Assembly: GCA_026315105.1 (NCBI GenBank)
Contig: CM048744.1
Coordinates: 656,955,676 to 657,019,675 of the forward strand
Length of the DNA stretch: 64,000 nt
Reading direction: 5' to 3'
DNA from: Locusta migratoria
Taxonomy: Eukaryota; Arthropoda; Insecta; Orthoptera; Acrididae
Shown here: positions 10,454-21,322 of the stretch, one piece after another
Layout of the letters: every line of letters starts with the position of its first letter
How positions within the stretch are numbered: position 1 is the first letter of the stretch
Translations under genes and position numbers: made by a program
The notes under the pieces: generated by a model
Databases searched by the model: none
What the model was told of the DNA's origin: nothing
What the model saw: only the letters and a program-made list of their open reading frames with translations

Positions 10454-10865
10454 ATTTTTTGAAATATTTCTCTGTGGTTTAATTAATGAACAGAACTTGC
10501 TACGGAAACTGTCCGTGCATTCGCCACAAATGTCGTCTTTATGACATTCCTGCCAATACTAGAGACGCAACACTTGTCCTACTATAATCCCATTGTGAAA
10601 GTATTAAGCAACAAATTGTTGCATTCTTGCTACTTGATTTTAGAGCACTGAAAATTAACTACCTATATACTTTTAGGTTGATTTTGTCCATTTTATATAT
10701 GGATGTTGGGGCCTCAGCCGTATATATAGTAATTGAAACAATAACACCACCGTCAGCTGTATTTTCATATTGTTATTTACTGGCAATCAGTTTCGATAGA
10801 CCACGCCATCATTATCAGGCACTTAAAATAGGGCAAACTGCATTTTGCTGCATTAAAAAATAACA
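10454..10865. other. No gene supported
   Basis: A 78-codon plus frame (10627-10863) shows no domain. The stretch ATCAGTTTCGATAGACCACG resembles a motif common in insect repeats, but I cannot assign it. Confidence 0.35.
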
Positions 10866-10899
10866 AAACTACTAGTGTAACACAATCATGGAACCTAAG

Positions 10900-11700
10900 G
10901 AGGATCAACAGGGACCTCGTTCACTACGAGCCCTATTTGTTTCGAGTTGAGGAGGAATCGTCAGGTGCCCGCACTTACTTTCTCCTGGGTGTCGCCAAGG
11001 ATCACAACATCGTCAGCAAATGCCTAAATTGTGTCTGTCCCAACATATACATTTCTCTGTTTCGAACAGTATCGCGGCTCAGCTTTTCCAAGTCGAATAG
11101 TACTGGCGCCAATGGATCTCCTTGTCGCAGTCCCGTTTGAATACCGAAAGCTGATGATAGTTGGTTGCTGAACTTCACTTGGCAAGTTGATTGGGCGTTT
11201 GTAGCAGTATTTTGGTGGAATGTCGAGCTCTTCTAGCGTTTTCCATAGTGTGCAGCGGTCAATGCTGTCGTACACCTGTCTAAAGTCAATGAAGATGAGG
11301 TGTAGTTCCCGACCAAACTAGTAATATTTGTCTACTACTACCTCAAGTAGACCGTCCAGATATGAAGACACATTAATAAGGGCCTTTTTTTCACTCAAAG
11401 GTTTCAAGCGGTATTTTGTAACCAATCCCAAGGCGTGAAATCCCGCGGTAGCTGGACACTTGTGTCACATCTCCCTTCTTGAAGGTGGGCCTTATAATGG
11501 TGGTCTTCCATTCTCCAGGAATTTTTTCCTCTGTCCAGATGTTGGATATCAACCGTTTCAAAACCTCAATCAATGCTTCGCCTCCCAGTGTGTTTTTTAT
11601 ATCGTTCTGCTGCCAGAGGTTGCCGCCATGATGTAGCTTTAGTTGAGTAATTACTTTTCTCTTCCCTCTTATTTTCACGTCTTACGTGGAACATGGATGG
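10900..11700 (-). pseudogene. LINE ORF2 reverse-transcriptase remnant, minus copy
   Basis: The minus strand gives IPGEWKTTIIRPTFKKGDV, followed by SSYRGIS (finger region), then YDSIDRCTLWKTLEELDIPP (the D of the F-x-D-F-x-x-A-F/Y-D block). In a shifted frame near 11010 it gives FADDVVILGD, the catalytic box. A stop lies directly before FADD. Order and spacing fit a LINE RT. Confidence 0.75.
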
Positions 11701-11900
11701 CTCTTCTTCTTCTATCACGTCATGTGATTGCTACCGCTTTAGTTTTATCAGTTTTGCTTTGACTTCTTTAATCTGTACATAGTTGTCGATTACCGTGGCA
11801 TCTAATTTGTGCAGATCTGTCAGGCAACTTACGTAACATTCTGATATTATCTTTTGTCGTGATTATTTTTCTCTTGCATCAAGTTGGAACATTTTCGTGA

Positions 11901-12088
11901 GGCCGCGGCGGAGTGCATTGAGGCGCTAAGCTACGATGCGCGATGCCGTTCCCCGTCGGGGGTTCGTATCCCCGCTCAGGCATGGATGTTTGTGCCATCT
12001 TTAGTATAAGGTAGTTCATAAGCAATTTGTAAGTTTAGGGACTGATGACGCCGCTGTTAAGTCCCATGGGCTCTACAAACACGTGAAC
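11901..12088 (+). mobile_element. tRNA-derived SINE nested in the minus LINE
   Basis: Head GGCCGCGGCGGAGTGCATTG, B box GGGTTCGTATCCCC, tail GCTCTACAAACACGTGAACA. Flanked by an 11-bp target duplication with one mismatch: ATTTTCGTGAG (11891-11901) and ATTTTTGTGAG (12089-12099). The insertion splits the linker between endonuclease and RT, so it is younger than the LINE. It belongs to the same subtype as 25343-25536 (head with GATGCGCGA). Confidence 0.88.
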
Positions 12089-12299
12089 ATTTTTGTGAGT
12101 TTTGGTTTGGCATGTCTCAGCCACCATTTTGTGATCGAGTTGTATCCGTCAGCTTTCCTTTCACATTCGCTCCACATTTCGTTGTAGGCAAGCCTACATT
12201 TCGCATCTTGTAGATGGATATTGTCAAGTTTCCACATGCCATTATCGCCGAATGTGCCTTGTTTGTCCATGTTGATGGTACATATATATCCCGTGTGAT

Positions 12300-12930
12300 C
12301 TGATAAAAGTGTTGGTCAAACTTCGGAATGTAATACGTGAGATGTTAGTTGGTCCGAAATATACATTCTGTCGAGTCGACTGGCGGATTGGCTCGAAACA
12401 TGTGTTAAACCAGGTTGGTATTCATGCGTGTGTTCCCACTTGTTCGTTAACAGCATTTCCTTAACAATATGTTCCAATTATATGGATCTGTTAAAGTTAG
12501 TGTCTGGCCTCTTTGTTTTAAGACGCAATTGAAATCTCCTGCTAAAAGTTTACAGTCGTGATTTCATGAAAAAAGTGGGACTCTTTCACTTTTGAGAAAC
12601 TCAGCTCAGCGTCCCTATTGCTGATGCCTAAAGGTGCTTAAACATTCATTTCGCATGTGCGGTTGACTGTGGCAGTGATCCTCTTGCTGTTAGGTAGTTT
12701 CTCCACCTCTGTCAATCTAATGCCTTTTTTCGATAAAATGGCCGTCCCTAAATCTGCTCCACTTTTCGGATTTGTGATGCCATTCTATCACATTATTTGT
12801 TCGAGTTGGATATCAGCTACTACTTCCTGTAGTAATAAAATATCTATGTCTACAGCATATATCTCGCAGAATCCACAGCCGCAGGTAAAAGTTGGTCTTA
12901 TTGATATTTAAGGTGGCTATCCTATAGGCT
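12300..12930 (-). pseudogene. LINE ORF2 endonuclease remnant, minus copy
   Basis: Minus-strand fragments in mixed frames match the plus copy: an N-terminal ISINK...DICC region, then LLAGDFNCV (G-D-x-N box of APE endonucleases) near 12530. It would nick target DNA. No continuous frame survives. Confidence 0.6.
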
Positions 12931-13569
12931 TGGACGCAGAGGATACCTTGGTCACAGGTGCCGCACCTTTAGGGGGATGCTTGTCCATTGTTGGTAGAGC
13001 TGATCTATACGAATTTACGAGAGTAACTCGGGCGTCCGATCCTTGATTGTCGTGGCTGCACTCACGCTCTCCCGATATCCATTTGTAGTCCGGGGCAACG
13101 TTCCGGAGTTAAATTAAATTGGTCCCAATCCCCCGGTTCCGACCAAGGTTTTTCGGGACGTTTTCCTTGGTTGTAAAGCGTATGCTGGAACTACTAAGCC
13201 CCTCCCATTCATTCCCAATTGGGATACCTCTTTTCCCCGCCATCAGCTTGTCTGATAATTGGCTGAATAGAACCGCGACTCTTATGGGCCGGATCTCAAA
13301 AAGCCCGCTCCACTCGTCGGAGTGGAGAATGGAAAGAATAATAGACTTGGAGCTCCTTCATGACTAAATAATGCCCACTTGAGTGGCAGTCCGAATGAGG
13401 TTCACTTTCGAAACTCGGTGCGTCCGTCACTCCGCCCCCTGCCGTTGTGTGAAGCTCTCTTTGCGATGGTAACAAAGGTGTTCTCGTTTCCTTGAGCGCA
13501 GCCATGTTAGTGTCAATTGTTTGTTCCATTTCCCTTGCCAAGTCCCCTAATGGTGAAGATTTTACAATA

Positions 13570-14594
13570 TGCTTAATAGTTTGTGTTCTACATGATTAAA
13601 AGGAGCTGGTTGTGGGGACGGTCTGCAGATCGTGTCATCAAGCGTCTCTCGTTGTTAACAAGGGTGTGTCATGTCGACATCCATGTGGCCTGATGCAGGC
13701 TGGCTTGAGTCTGCACTTTCAGATTGTTCCTGTTCCAACTGGTTTCCAACCATTTCCCATTTTCACGGTGAACTGTGGCTACTTCTTTTTGCACCCTGTT
13801 GTGCAAGCATCCGTCCCTTCTTGGAGGACTTGCGTTTGGAATTTACTGATTCGTCGGATCTGAACTCGACTGTTTTGTCGGGGATAGGTCGTCTGTAGAC
13901 GCAATGCTCGTCCGCTCACGGGTCTCGGTAATTTGAACTGCTTCAATTACCTGAGGGGCTTCAGTCGATCCTGTTTGATCTAGGCGCAGTGCAGTTCTTC
14001 CTACATAATCACTCAACTCCATCATAGCTTCAGTATTAGGAACATTAGTTAAGGGAACATCTACAGCGTGTGGACGTGGCAGCGAGCGCCACAGCCGGCA
14101 CAAGTTCTAGGTCGATCGTCCCATATTACTATGTCCAGATGTCCACCTACATCGTTGTACGAGGGCATGTGCTTCTGGAGGACAATCCGCACCTGTCTCA
14201 CCCCATTAAGTACTAGAAATGTACGAGTTTTCCAACATGTTTCCGCAAAATTATTGATCACCTTGCCGTAAGGCATTGGTACAGACTTAATTTGCTCCGC
14301 TGTAGTCTCAAAAGAGAGCTCGAAAATTCGCACAGTGCGGATACCAATTCCTGCATACATCACGGTAACTTCACTGACATTTCCATCTGTGTTACAATTT
14401 CAAAGTTAGTCCACTAGGATTTACATCTTTATGACACATTTCATAGCTTCTAAGTTTAACGTAAACTACACTTTGTACTGTGGATAAATTATTTCCCACA
14501 ATGTCGTCAAATGTTATCTTTGCTGTTTCCTCCAGCCACGATTCTACTTCAAAAGAGGTAGGCCTAGTTAGTTCGTATCAAAGGTGAACTTCAT
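13570..14594 (-). pseudogene. LINE ORF1 (RRM-like, zinc-knuckle gag-like) relic, minus copy
   Basis: The start is placed at the ATG complementary to 14592-14594 (MKFTFDT), because it aligns with the start of the plus copy (FRHDVSRPKVYDFD). After frameshifts the frame 14363-14061 reads IGIRTVRIFELSF, then LNGVRQVRIVLQKHMPSYND and DRPRTCAGCGARCH. The I-R-T-V-R/N-G-I-R-x-V-R/H-x-P-S-Y pattern is the RRM-like core. C-x2-C-x3-H begins a CCHC knuckle. Such ORF1 proteins bind the LINE RNA. A charged, low-complexity tail follows. Confidence 0.72.
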
Positions 14595-15170
14595 TCTTAT
14601 CTGTTTGTTTGTGTCATTACTTCATTTTCGTTTACAAAAAAGATGTTACAAGTGCAACTAAAAGTACGCTACACGCTCGCGACTCACTGCGCAGACGTAA
14701 ACACATCCTGCCGCAGCGCGCTGCACTCACAAGGGAAACGCCAAGTATGGTACCAACGGAGTTTGATGGGTCGTGGGTATGTTGTGAGGGAATTCCTCCA
14801 GACCATCAACCTAAAAGGATTTGTTCCAATGGGCCTTGATTTCTAAGAAAATCGAAATCAAATTCGCAGCAAATTACCACGCGAAACGTGTCTACTTATA
14901 CATGGCAGTTACCGCTAATCGAAACAGCGTGGTGTAAACAGTATTGAGCCGGCCGTGCTCGCGCAGGGGGGTGTAAATTTGACTCGCGCGCTTTGCCTCT
15001 GTGACGTCACCTGGCATCAAGCGCCGAGCAGTTGCCGTAGTGCCCTTATGAAACGTGCAAGCACCAAGTTGTGTTTTGCTCTCGCTCGTTTCGTGACCTG
15101 TTAAGAGTTCTGACAGAAAGTAGCTTTCTTGTATTAGGGAATAATTTTTCCTTATATTCATTCTGTAATT
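14595..15170. other. LINE 5' flank and unassigned GC-richer DNA
   Basis: The first part is probably the minus LINE's 5' leader. The rest (about 14940-15130) is CpG-containing with a GTGACGTCAC palindrome near 14999. It lies directly upstream of a THAP-finger relic and could be that relic's old promoter or 5' leader. No frame is supported. Confidence 0.35.
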
Positions 15171-15405
15171 ATGAGTAAGAATACTTCGGTTGTGCTATTC
15201 TGCAATAACTGTGGACGCAAGACGGAAGGCGTTTGTACCATCGGTTTCCAAAAGATGAGGGACTTCAGCGCATATGGACTTGCTCTGTATACGACAAGAT
15301 AAATGTCAAAAATGCCAGAATTTGTTCCGAACATTTTTGTGAAGCCTATTACAAAACAGACTTGCAGAATGAATTGTTAGGATTCAGATCAGCGATATTT
15401 TATTG
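15171..15405 (+). pseudogene. THAP-type zinc-finger fragment
   Basis: An ATG at 15171 opens MSKNTSVVLFCNNCGRKTEG. After a one-base frameshift near 15240 the frame continues FPKDEGLQRIWTCSVYDK and NVKNARICSEHFCEAYY. C-x2-C, the FPKD element, a conserved W and C-x2-H-F are the landmarks of the C2CH THAP domain. That domain is found in P-element-type transposases and derived host factors. Only the finger is visible. A stop follows at about 15405 and no transposase core was recognised, so this is a pseudogene or a stranded exon. Confidence 0.68.
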
Positions 15406-15737
15406 ATAAAATTGTATGTATGAAAGTAGTGTGTAGTTCAATGTTCATAGTAATTAAACGAGTAAAACAAAATCATTAATGCGAAAATCGGCTACTAAGT
15501 TTGCATTGTAACGAAAGTTTTCTTTATCTAAGGTATAAAAATGAAGGCCTCTGTTTGTCCGTATGCTATGCCTGTCAATGTCATTCAGTCGATTGCGATA
15601 AAACTTCAACTTGTTGCATGAACTAGCGCCACGGTTATAGGCATAGTAAAATTTCGAAATTCGCACGCTAAGAGGGTGAAATCATGATATTATATAATAA
15701 CATAAGCACATTTTCTCTCTGTCTGTCCCTTTAAGGT

Positions 15738-16048
15738 TCTATAACTCGAGAGCTTCTGAACGTATCGTGATGAGCCTTTTTTTTTTAATTGTAGATCTCA
15801 CAAACGTCTAAAAAAAAAGTCCGGGAGGGCAGATGTCTAGCTTTTACGAGTGGAGCATATGTACCATTTTTCTCTCGTAAGGCGCTGGCGCCGTATTCCT
15901 TCAGACTACATAAATAGTTATTGCAGGAAATCGATAAAAGTTAGGCATGTACTCTCCTGGACTTTATTTTAGATATTTAAGAGCTCTACAATAAAAAAGA
16001 AATAAAAAAAACCTCATCACGATACGTTCAGTGGTTCTCGAGTTAAAG
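15738..16048. repeat. Foldback repeat with ~130-bp imperfect arms
   Basis: The outer arms pair ACTCGAGAGCTTCTGAACGT (left) with the complement of ACGTTCAGTGGTTCTCGAGT (right); the inner segment CGTATCGTGATGAG is perfectly complementary. Pairing resumes inside (AAAAGTCCGGGAGGGCAGAT on the left against the complement of GTACTCTCCTGGACTTTA). A centre of about 70 bp remains. The whole could fold into a long hairpin. Probably a MITE-like element; no target duplication identified. Confidence 0.72.
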
Positions 16049-17098
16049 ACATTTAAATATTAGCCGTGCCAAGTCGCGTGACGGACGGGTTAGCTAGTTG
16101 CTAATAATGTTTGAAGCTTTTCTTTTTCAGTCCTTTGTATGTTAGTATACGTATATATTAATGACAAGCGTGTTCCGCCGCTTAAAAGCAATGCTTTTTG
16201 TCGAATAAGAAAAGAAAAGACGAAGAAAATGTGTTCGCGGCGGCCTTATAATACAGCGGCTCGCTGCCGAGTGACGTAATACAGCGCTAACCAGTAAGAG
16301 TGAACAAGCCCAAACTGGCATACCTTGCTAGTCTACGTACCTTGGTGCTCGCGGTCGGACGCTTTCGCGCGCGGCTCCCGCGGCAGCTTGTGCTATTTGC
16401 GTTCGCTCTTTTTATTGTGAGAATGGAATCGAATGTTCGTTAATTGACACTCAAATTCACCTTTAGACACGATGTTTCGCGTCCGAAAGTGTACGATTTC
16501 GATATATGGGTTCATGATCAGTTCCGTTTACAAGATGAAGACGTGTATGGTATGCAGTACGATTTCATCGAAAACACATTCCAAGTCAAGTTCAGTCGAC
16601 ATGCAAGAAACTAACGGAGAAGCTAGGTACAAGGCATTGTCGGGAGAAGTGAGTCCTGTTACTATATCATACGCTGGTTTGGCTTACGGGCGGTTAAAGT
16701 TCACAACTTGTCATTTGAATTAGAAAACGTATGCATACAACAGGTACTCGCTAAGTTTGGTACCGTGTACAATGTAAGTAACGACCGGTGGATGAACAAC
16801 AAGTACTTCAATGTCTTTAACGGTATCAGGACTGTGAGGATTGATTTAAATTCACACATCCCGTCTTATGTCAACGTCATGGGCTTCAAAGCGCTAGTCG
16901 TGTACGAGGGCAGCCGCGCACGTGTTCGCGCTGCAACGCTTCTGGCCACCTGCGGGCCGAGTGCCCGCGCAACGCGCCGGCGCAGCTGCTGCGGGCCGCC
17001 CCTGTTGACAGGACTGACACAGGGCAGCCGGTGACGTATGCGGCGTAGCCGCCGACGTACGCGTGCCAGTGCAGGCTGCGGTCGCGCCTGCTCGCGCC

Positions 17099-17836
17099 CA
17101 GTGGCGGCGCTAGGCCTCGGCGACGTCGGCCACCGCCGACGGCCTCGCTCCCTTGGGGGCCTCGCAAAACATGCTTAAAATTTGAGTTGTTTTTTGATAT
17201 ATATTTGATGTTTAACGGTGCTTTCCAACTGCTAGGTTATGTAGTGACGACATACATTTGGGCTAGTTTAACCAACGGACGAACAGAACATCCGTACCCA
17301 AGGGTGCGGTTCGACCCCCGACGAGAGTAATCTCGCTCACCATGGTATGACGCCTTAGTGCGCTCGGCCGTTCCCGACCGGCAGCTATTTAGTTGTCCGT
17401 ATTTATTTCCGTATGAATGCAGCAGTGATACAATTGCTAGTAAAATACTTACAAAATAATTTCATCAGTACATTTTAGAAAACGATTTGGAAGAAGTGTA
17501 TCCAAATGCTTATATAACAATCAGAATCGTGCTCAGTTCCAGTCAGAATAACGTGAAAAGCACAATGAGCCAAGAAAGACTATTTGTGTTGTCAGTAGTC
17601 AACTGAAGCCGAAATAGCGGATAGTAATAAGATGTGATCTTAAAAAAAAATTGTGAGACGAAAAGCTGGAAAGTTGATCTAATACTCGTATATTATACTG
17701 TATACTCTAATATTAGTACAGTGATTATTGACGTATAATTCAGCTTATTTAACATTTTCTTCATTAATGAAAAAATGAAAGGGGCCTCGCAAAGACGAGT
17801 TCGCCGACGCCCAGTTTTCGTCCAGCTGCGCCACTG
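17099..17836. mobile_element. Non-autonomous hAT-type DNA transposon with perfect 8-bp target duplication
   Basis: CTCGCGCC occurs at 17091-17098 and again at 17837-17844, directly abutting the ends. The element starts CAGTGGCGGCGC and ends GCAGCTGCGCCACTG-like, so its termini are the inverted CAGTGGCG typical of hAT elements. 8-bp duplication plus CAGTGGCG ends is a strong hAT diagnosis. It is 738 bp long with no transposase frame, hence a MITE or deletion derivative. Just inside both ends lies GGGGCCTCGCAAA in direct orientation. The element splits LINE ORF1 and contains a SINE. Confidence 0.9.
17215..17392 (-). mobile_element. tRNA-derived SINE nested inside the hAT element
   Basis: The minus strand reads CTGCCGGTCGGGAACGGCCG, AGCGCACTAAGGCG, then a B-box-like GGGGGTCGAACCGC and a body with GGATGTTCTGTTCGTCCGTT. 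The tRNA-like head differs from both SINE families above. This is the third nesting level: LINE, then hAT, then SINE. Confidence 0.68.
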
Positions 17837-18515
17837 CTCGCGCCACTGACTATCGTCCTGACACAGAAACGACGACCGTGACACACCTGCCGGTGACGTT
17901 TACTACACCGAGAGTAGAGTGGCGTGGCACGAGGAAGTTGAGGATGCTTCAGCTGAAGCCGCGCCTCTCGAAACCGTCCTCATCGCCCCCACACAGAGCC
18001 CTGACGCGAGTTCTTTCCAAGAACAGGCTATGGAAACTGACACTATCAAAACGACACAGGTGCTTTTAGAAAGTACAGACACTGTTTCGCCGTGCACTGT
18101 TGCGGATGCGACCGGAGATACCGACAAACAACCAGAGCATTTGCCAGCAGAAAACGGTAACTTGAACTGTCGTGTTGAGACCTCCCAACACAAAAGTACA
18201 AAATTAGAATAGACCGTGAAGGCGCCGCTGAAGCCGCCGAAAAACTGAAACCGAAAATCAGTAAGACTTTGAGTCAGTTGAGGGAGGCTGGAGGCAACGT
18301 CACGCAGTCAACGTCCGACAGTTCGCAAGAAAAAATGAGCGCAGATGACCCGCCACCGCCCGAGGCAGCAAACTAACCGCCGTGGACGAAAGGTGGTCCA
18401 CAGGAACGGAAAATTTGTCCCCCTTCGGATACGGAATAGGACGTGGCTGTGCACGGGAACGTTTCGTCAGATGCAAGAATCGAACAGCGCGAAGATCTTT
18501 CATGAAAACATACAT

Positions 18516-18517
<2 letters not shown>

Positions 18518-18557
<40 letters not shown>
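18518..18557 (+). repeat. (AAT)n microsatellite
   Basis: About 13 uninterrupted ATA/AAT units in the spacer between LINE ORF1 and ORF2. It may be polymorphic. Confidence 0.95.
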
Positions 18558-18559
<2 letters not shown>

Positions 18560-18739
18560 CCTGGGTATAAATGGGGTTTCCTTCCCCTAGTGCAAATGCG
18601 TCTGATTCATTCCTGTTCCCAACATTCTGTGGTAGAACACAAACCACACCATCTAACGTCAGGACAGCTGATATCAATATCACCGACAGTACTACAGCAG
18701 ATTATACACCATATGCAACAATGATAGACTCTAAAATTA

Positions 18740-19466
18740 AAAATAATATACATCACATGTTTAAATACAAGCTTATAAATTAGCGACTATTAATATTAAT
18801 AGAATTGACTCCGATGTGAAGATTCAGTGCCTTAAAGACTATCTGTACGCGGCTGACGTTGACATTGCGCTGTTACAGGAGGTGGTAACGGAGAAAGTCA
18901 ACAGGATCACCGGATACGATACAATTCTAAACATCGGTACTGAAGCTGGCACTGCGATCTTATACAAAGAGAGCATTCCATGCGTAGGTGTCAACCTTTT
19001 AGACACTGGAAGAGGAATTAGTGTCCATATCAACGATTTATTAATTGTCAACATCTATGCACCTTCGTGGTCAATTGGGAAGCGGAGTAGAGGCATCTTT
19101 TTTAAAAGTGATATTGTGAATCTTTTATTGAACGTTCGGACAAATATCATCATAGGAGGTGATAACAATTGTGTGTTGCGCAAAGAAGATCAGGCACCAA
19201 ATTTTAATGCATGTGGCGAACTGGCAGTATTTGTTGGTGAACTCTATCTGGAAGATACCTGGGCCTATTTTCACCCGCAAGTCATCCGCTATACCTATAC
19301 AACTAGTGTTTCGGCAAGTCGTTTGGACCGCGTTTATGTCAGTAGAGAATCTCTGCCAACTGTTATAGATTGTGAATACTGGCCAGTGAACTTTTCGAAC
19401 CACGTCATGTCACATTCCGGCACACACGACAACAACCATTTCGTGGGCGTGGCACCTGGCAGTTAA
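18740..19466 (+). pseudogene. LINE ORF2 APE-type endonuclease domain
   Basis: The frame 18816-19466 is open for 216 codons; the first catalytic-region residues (LATININRID) lie just upstream in the same domain. Motifs in order: DIALLQEVV (catalytic E), RGISVH, LLIVNIYAPS, IIIGGDNNCV (G-D-x-N), SRLDRVYVS (L-D-R) and FSNHVMSH where S-D-H is expected. The terminal D of SDH is replaced by N, so nicking activity would be impaired even without the frameshift that ends the frame at 19466. Confidence 0.82.
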
Positions 19467-19992
19467 ACACATCGTTACTGCTGGAAGACGGACTGAAACT
19501 GGCGGTTAAAGAGACGTGGACCAAGTTTCTTCGACTGAAATCACGTTACAGGGACCGAATCACTTGGTGGGTTTAACATGCGAAGCCACAACTCAGAAAA
19601 TGTGTCATCCAGTACTCCAAGGACCGATCCTATTGGAACAAGCGCACATCGGAATACTATTTCCATTGCTTAAGCGACCTGTATAGTAGACCTTCTTCCA
19701 TAGCTACTAATATTTTGGAAATAAAACGTATAAGGCGAAAAGAACTGACTTGGCACGGAGGTCCTTACAGGGTGGCAATGTACGGTCACGGACAACAGAT
19801 TGCGTTCCTCACGAAGGACCTCTATTTCATATTATGAGGGAAATCAGGCGTGGACAACAGAAAATAATCAGTGGTTTGATAGATGATGAAGATACGGTGT
19901 ACAATGATCAACGTACCATCAAACAGCATGTGGAGGCGTACTATACCGAATTGTATAAGGAACAAAATGTTATTGTATAAGGAACAAAATGT
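19467..19992 (+). pseudogene. LINE ORF2 linker with 22-bp tandem duplication
   Basis: Continues in shifted frames (VKETWTKFLRLKSRYRDRIT; ILEIKRIRRKELTWHGG; frame 19750-19980 with REIRRGQQKIISGLIDDE). TTGTATAAGGAACAAAATGT occurs at 19951-19970 and again at 19973-19992. Because the duplicated period is 22 bp, it shifts the frame and brings in a stop just before the RT. Confidence 0.75.
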
Positions 19993-20032
19993 TGACTGCT
20001 CGAGATGACCTACTGTCGACAATCCCGTCACG

Positions 20033-21322
20033 GTGACCTTGGAAGACAATAGGGACATCTTGGATGGAATCACGAAAAAGGAAATCGAACGTACTATTAA
20101 GGCTGCACCGCGTGGGAAAGCAGCCGGTTCAGATGGCCGCCCCGTCGAATTTTATGCCTGCGTGTGGGACGTCATTGATGTGGAGATGACGGAGGTCTAC
20201 AACGAACTGTTGACGGACACACCGCTCCCGCCTGCATTCACTGAAGGAATGGTCGTACTTATACCGAAAACGACACAACGCAAGAGATTGAAAGATTTTC
20301 GTCCTCTGACCTTGTTAAATGCGGATTTTAAGACTTTTATGCGTATTTTGAATGCAAGACTGAAGCCGGTCCTGCCCAAAATAATTGGGCCATATCAATC
20401 GAGCGTTCCAATAGGAAGATCAATGCTTGACGTTCTCTACTCCTATACAGATCTTATCAACTTAACATGGATCTGTAAGTGTAAGCTTGCCTTAGTGTTT
20501 TTAGATTTTAACAAAGCCTTTGACATAATCAATCATGACTTTTTATTGACTACAATGGTAAAAATGGGATTTGATGACAGATTCGTACAGATCATCCGGA
20601 AATGCATCTGTGGCACCCATTCAAGGATTAAGATTAATGGCCAATTAACTGGCCCAATTCCAATTAAACAATCGGTCCGTCAGGGTTGTCCTCTTTCCAT
20701 GACGTTATATACAATAGCCGTGGAACCATTTCTCCGGAAATTGTATCCAGATTTAACTGGAATAACATTATTTAATGTAAAAAGCGTATGTCATGCCTAT
20801 GCAGATGAAATCAGTGTGATCGTCAACACAAATGACGACCTGAACAACTTGAGTCGGATTCTGACACTGTACACTTGCTCTTCTGGCGCACAAATTAACC
20901 TGCAAAAGTCTCATATAATGAATTTGAGTCCTAATGCTAGCAAAGTAGACACGACATGGATTGAGGAAACCACTGGGAGATTTCAACTCGGGATGTACCT
21001 CATGCCCAACCCTCGAGATATTGCATACAAAATATTAGCGGTAGCGTGTTGGTACGTGTGGAAGAAAAATATTTTTAAGGTGTCCTTCTACACGGCTACA
21101 TTGGCCAGGCACAGAGGAGGCCTGGGCGTCAAACACGTCCAGACACTATGCCAGGCAATGTTCCTTAAAAGAACCTCTAAAATCATCGAAGTGAGGGAAC
21201 CAGGGATCACTCACTGTCTCTTTAAAACCTTGTGGCCAGCCGATTTCACTGCACCATGCAATGTTGGACACATCAGTGCCGAACTTGATTACGTGCGCCA
21301 GTATTTTTTGGACATAAGTTAA
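20033..21322 (+). pseudogene. LINE ORF2 reverse transcriptase, 429-codon open frame with altered catalytic box
   Basis: RT blocks in order: RGKAAGSDGRPVEFY; EGMVVLIPKTTQRKRLKDFR with PLTLLN; ALVFLDFNKAFDIINHDFLL (first catalytic D); SVRQGCPLSMTLYTIAVEPF (R-Q-G-C-P-L-S as in L1/Tx1-type RTs); then HAYADEISVIV. The catalytic Y-A-D-D is Y-A-D-E here, so the second of the paired aspartates is glutamate. After NLSPNASK the frame jumps to IAYKILAVACWYVW and RHRGGLGVKHVQTL, shorter than expected; an in-frame internal deletion of the connection region is likely. The ATG at 20033 is probably not a native start. Confidence 0.85.

Larger units (their letters stand above)
10866..14594 (-). mobile_element. 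LINE (RRM-type ORF1 plus APE/RT ORF2), minus copy, interrupted
   Basis: Reading the minus strand from 14594: ORF1 relic (14594-13570), spacer, endonuclease remnant (about 12930-12300), linker, then RT remnant (about 11700-10900). It belongs to the same family as the plus copy at 16.4-22.0 kb, shown by matching ORF1 segments and endonuclease layout. A SINE interrupts it at 11901-12088. Multiple stops in every domain mean it is inactive. The clade is not resolved; the two-ORF structure and C-terminus suggest an I/L1/Tx1-like group. Confidence 0.75.
16460..18376 (+). pseudogene. LINE ORF1 (RRM plus CCHC knuckle), disrupted by hAT insertion
   Basis: It begins near FRHDVSRPKVYDFDIWVHDQ (16465 on). 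A frameshift at about 16600 moves to the frame with VHNLSFELENVCIQQVLAKF, then NGIRTVRIDLNSHIPSY (RRM-like core). Another shift gives QPRTCSRCNASGHLRAECP at about 16910-16960, a complete CCHC knuckle (C-x2-C-x4-H-x4-C). The proline/charge-rich C-terminal tail resumes after the hAT insertion (17919-18212, EEVEDASAEAAPLE) and runs to about 18376. The predicted role is LINE RNA binding and particle formation. Confidence 0.75.

Noticed and set aside
18300..18683. 127-codon minus frame with poly-Leu
   Set aside because: The Leu run is just the (AAT)n microsatellite read on the other strand, antisense to LINE sequence.
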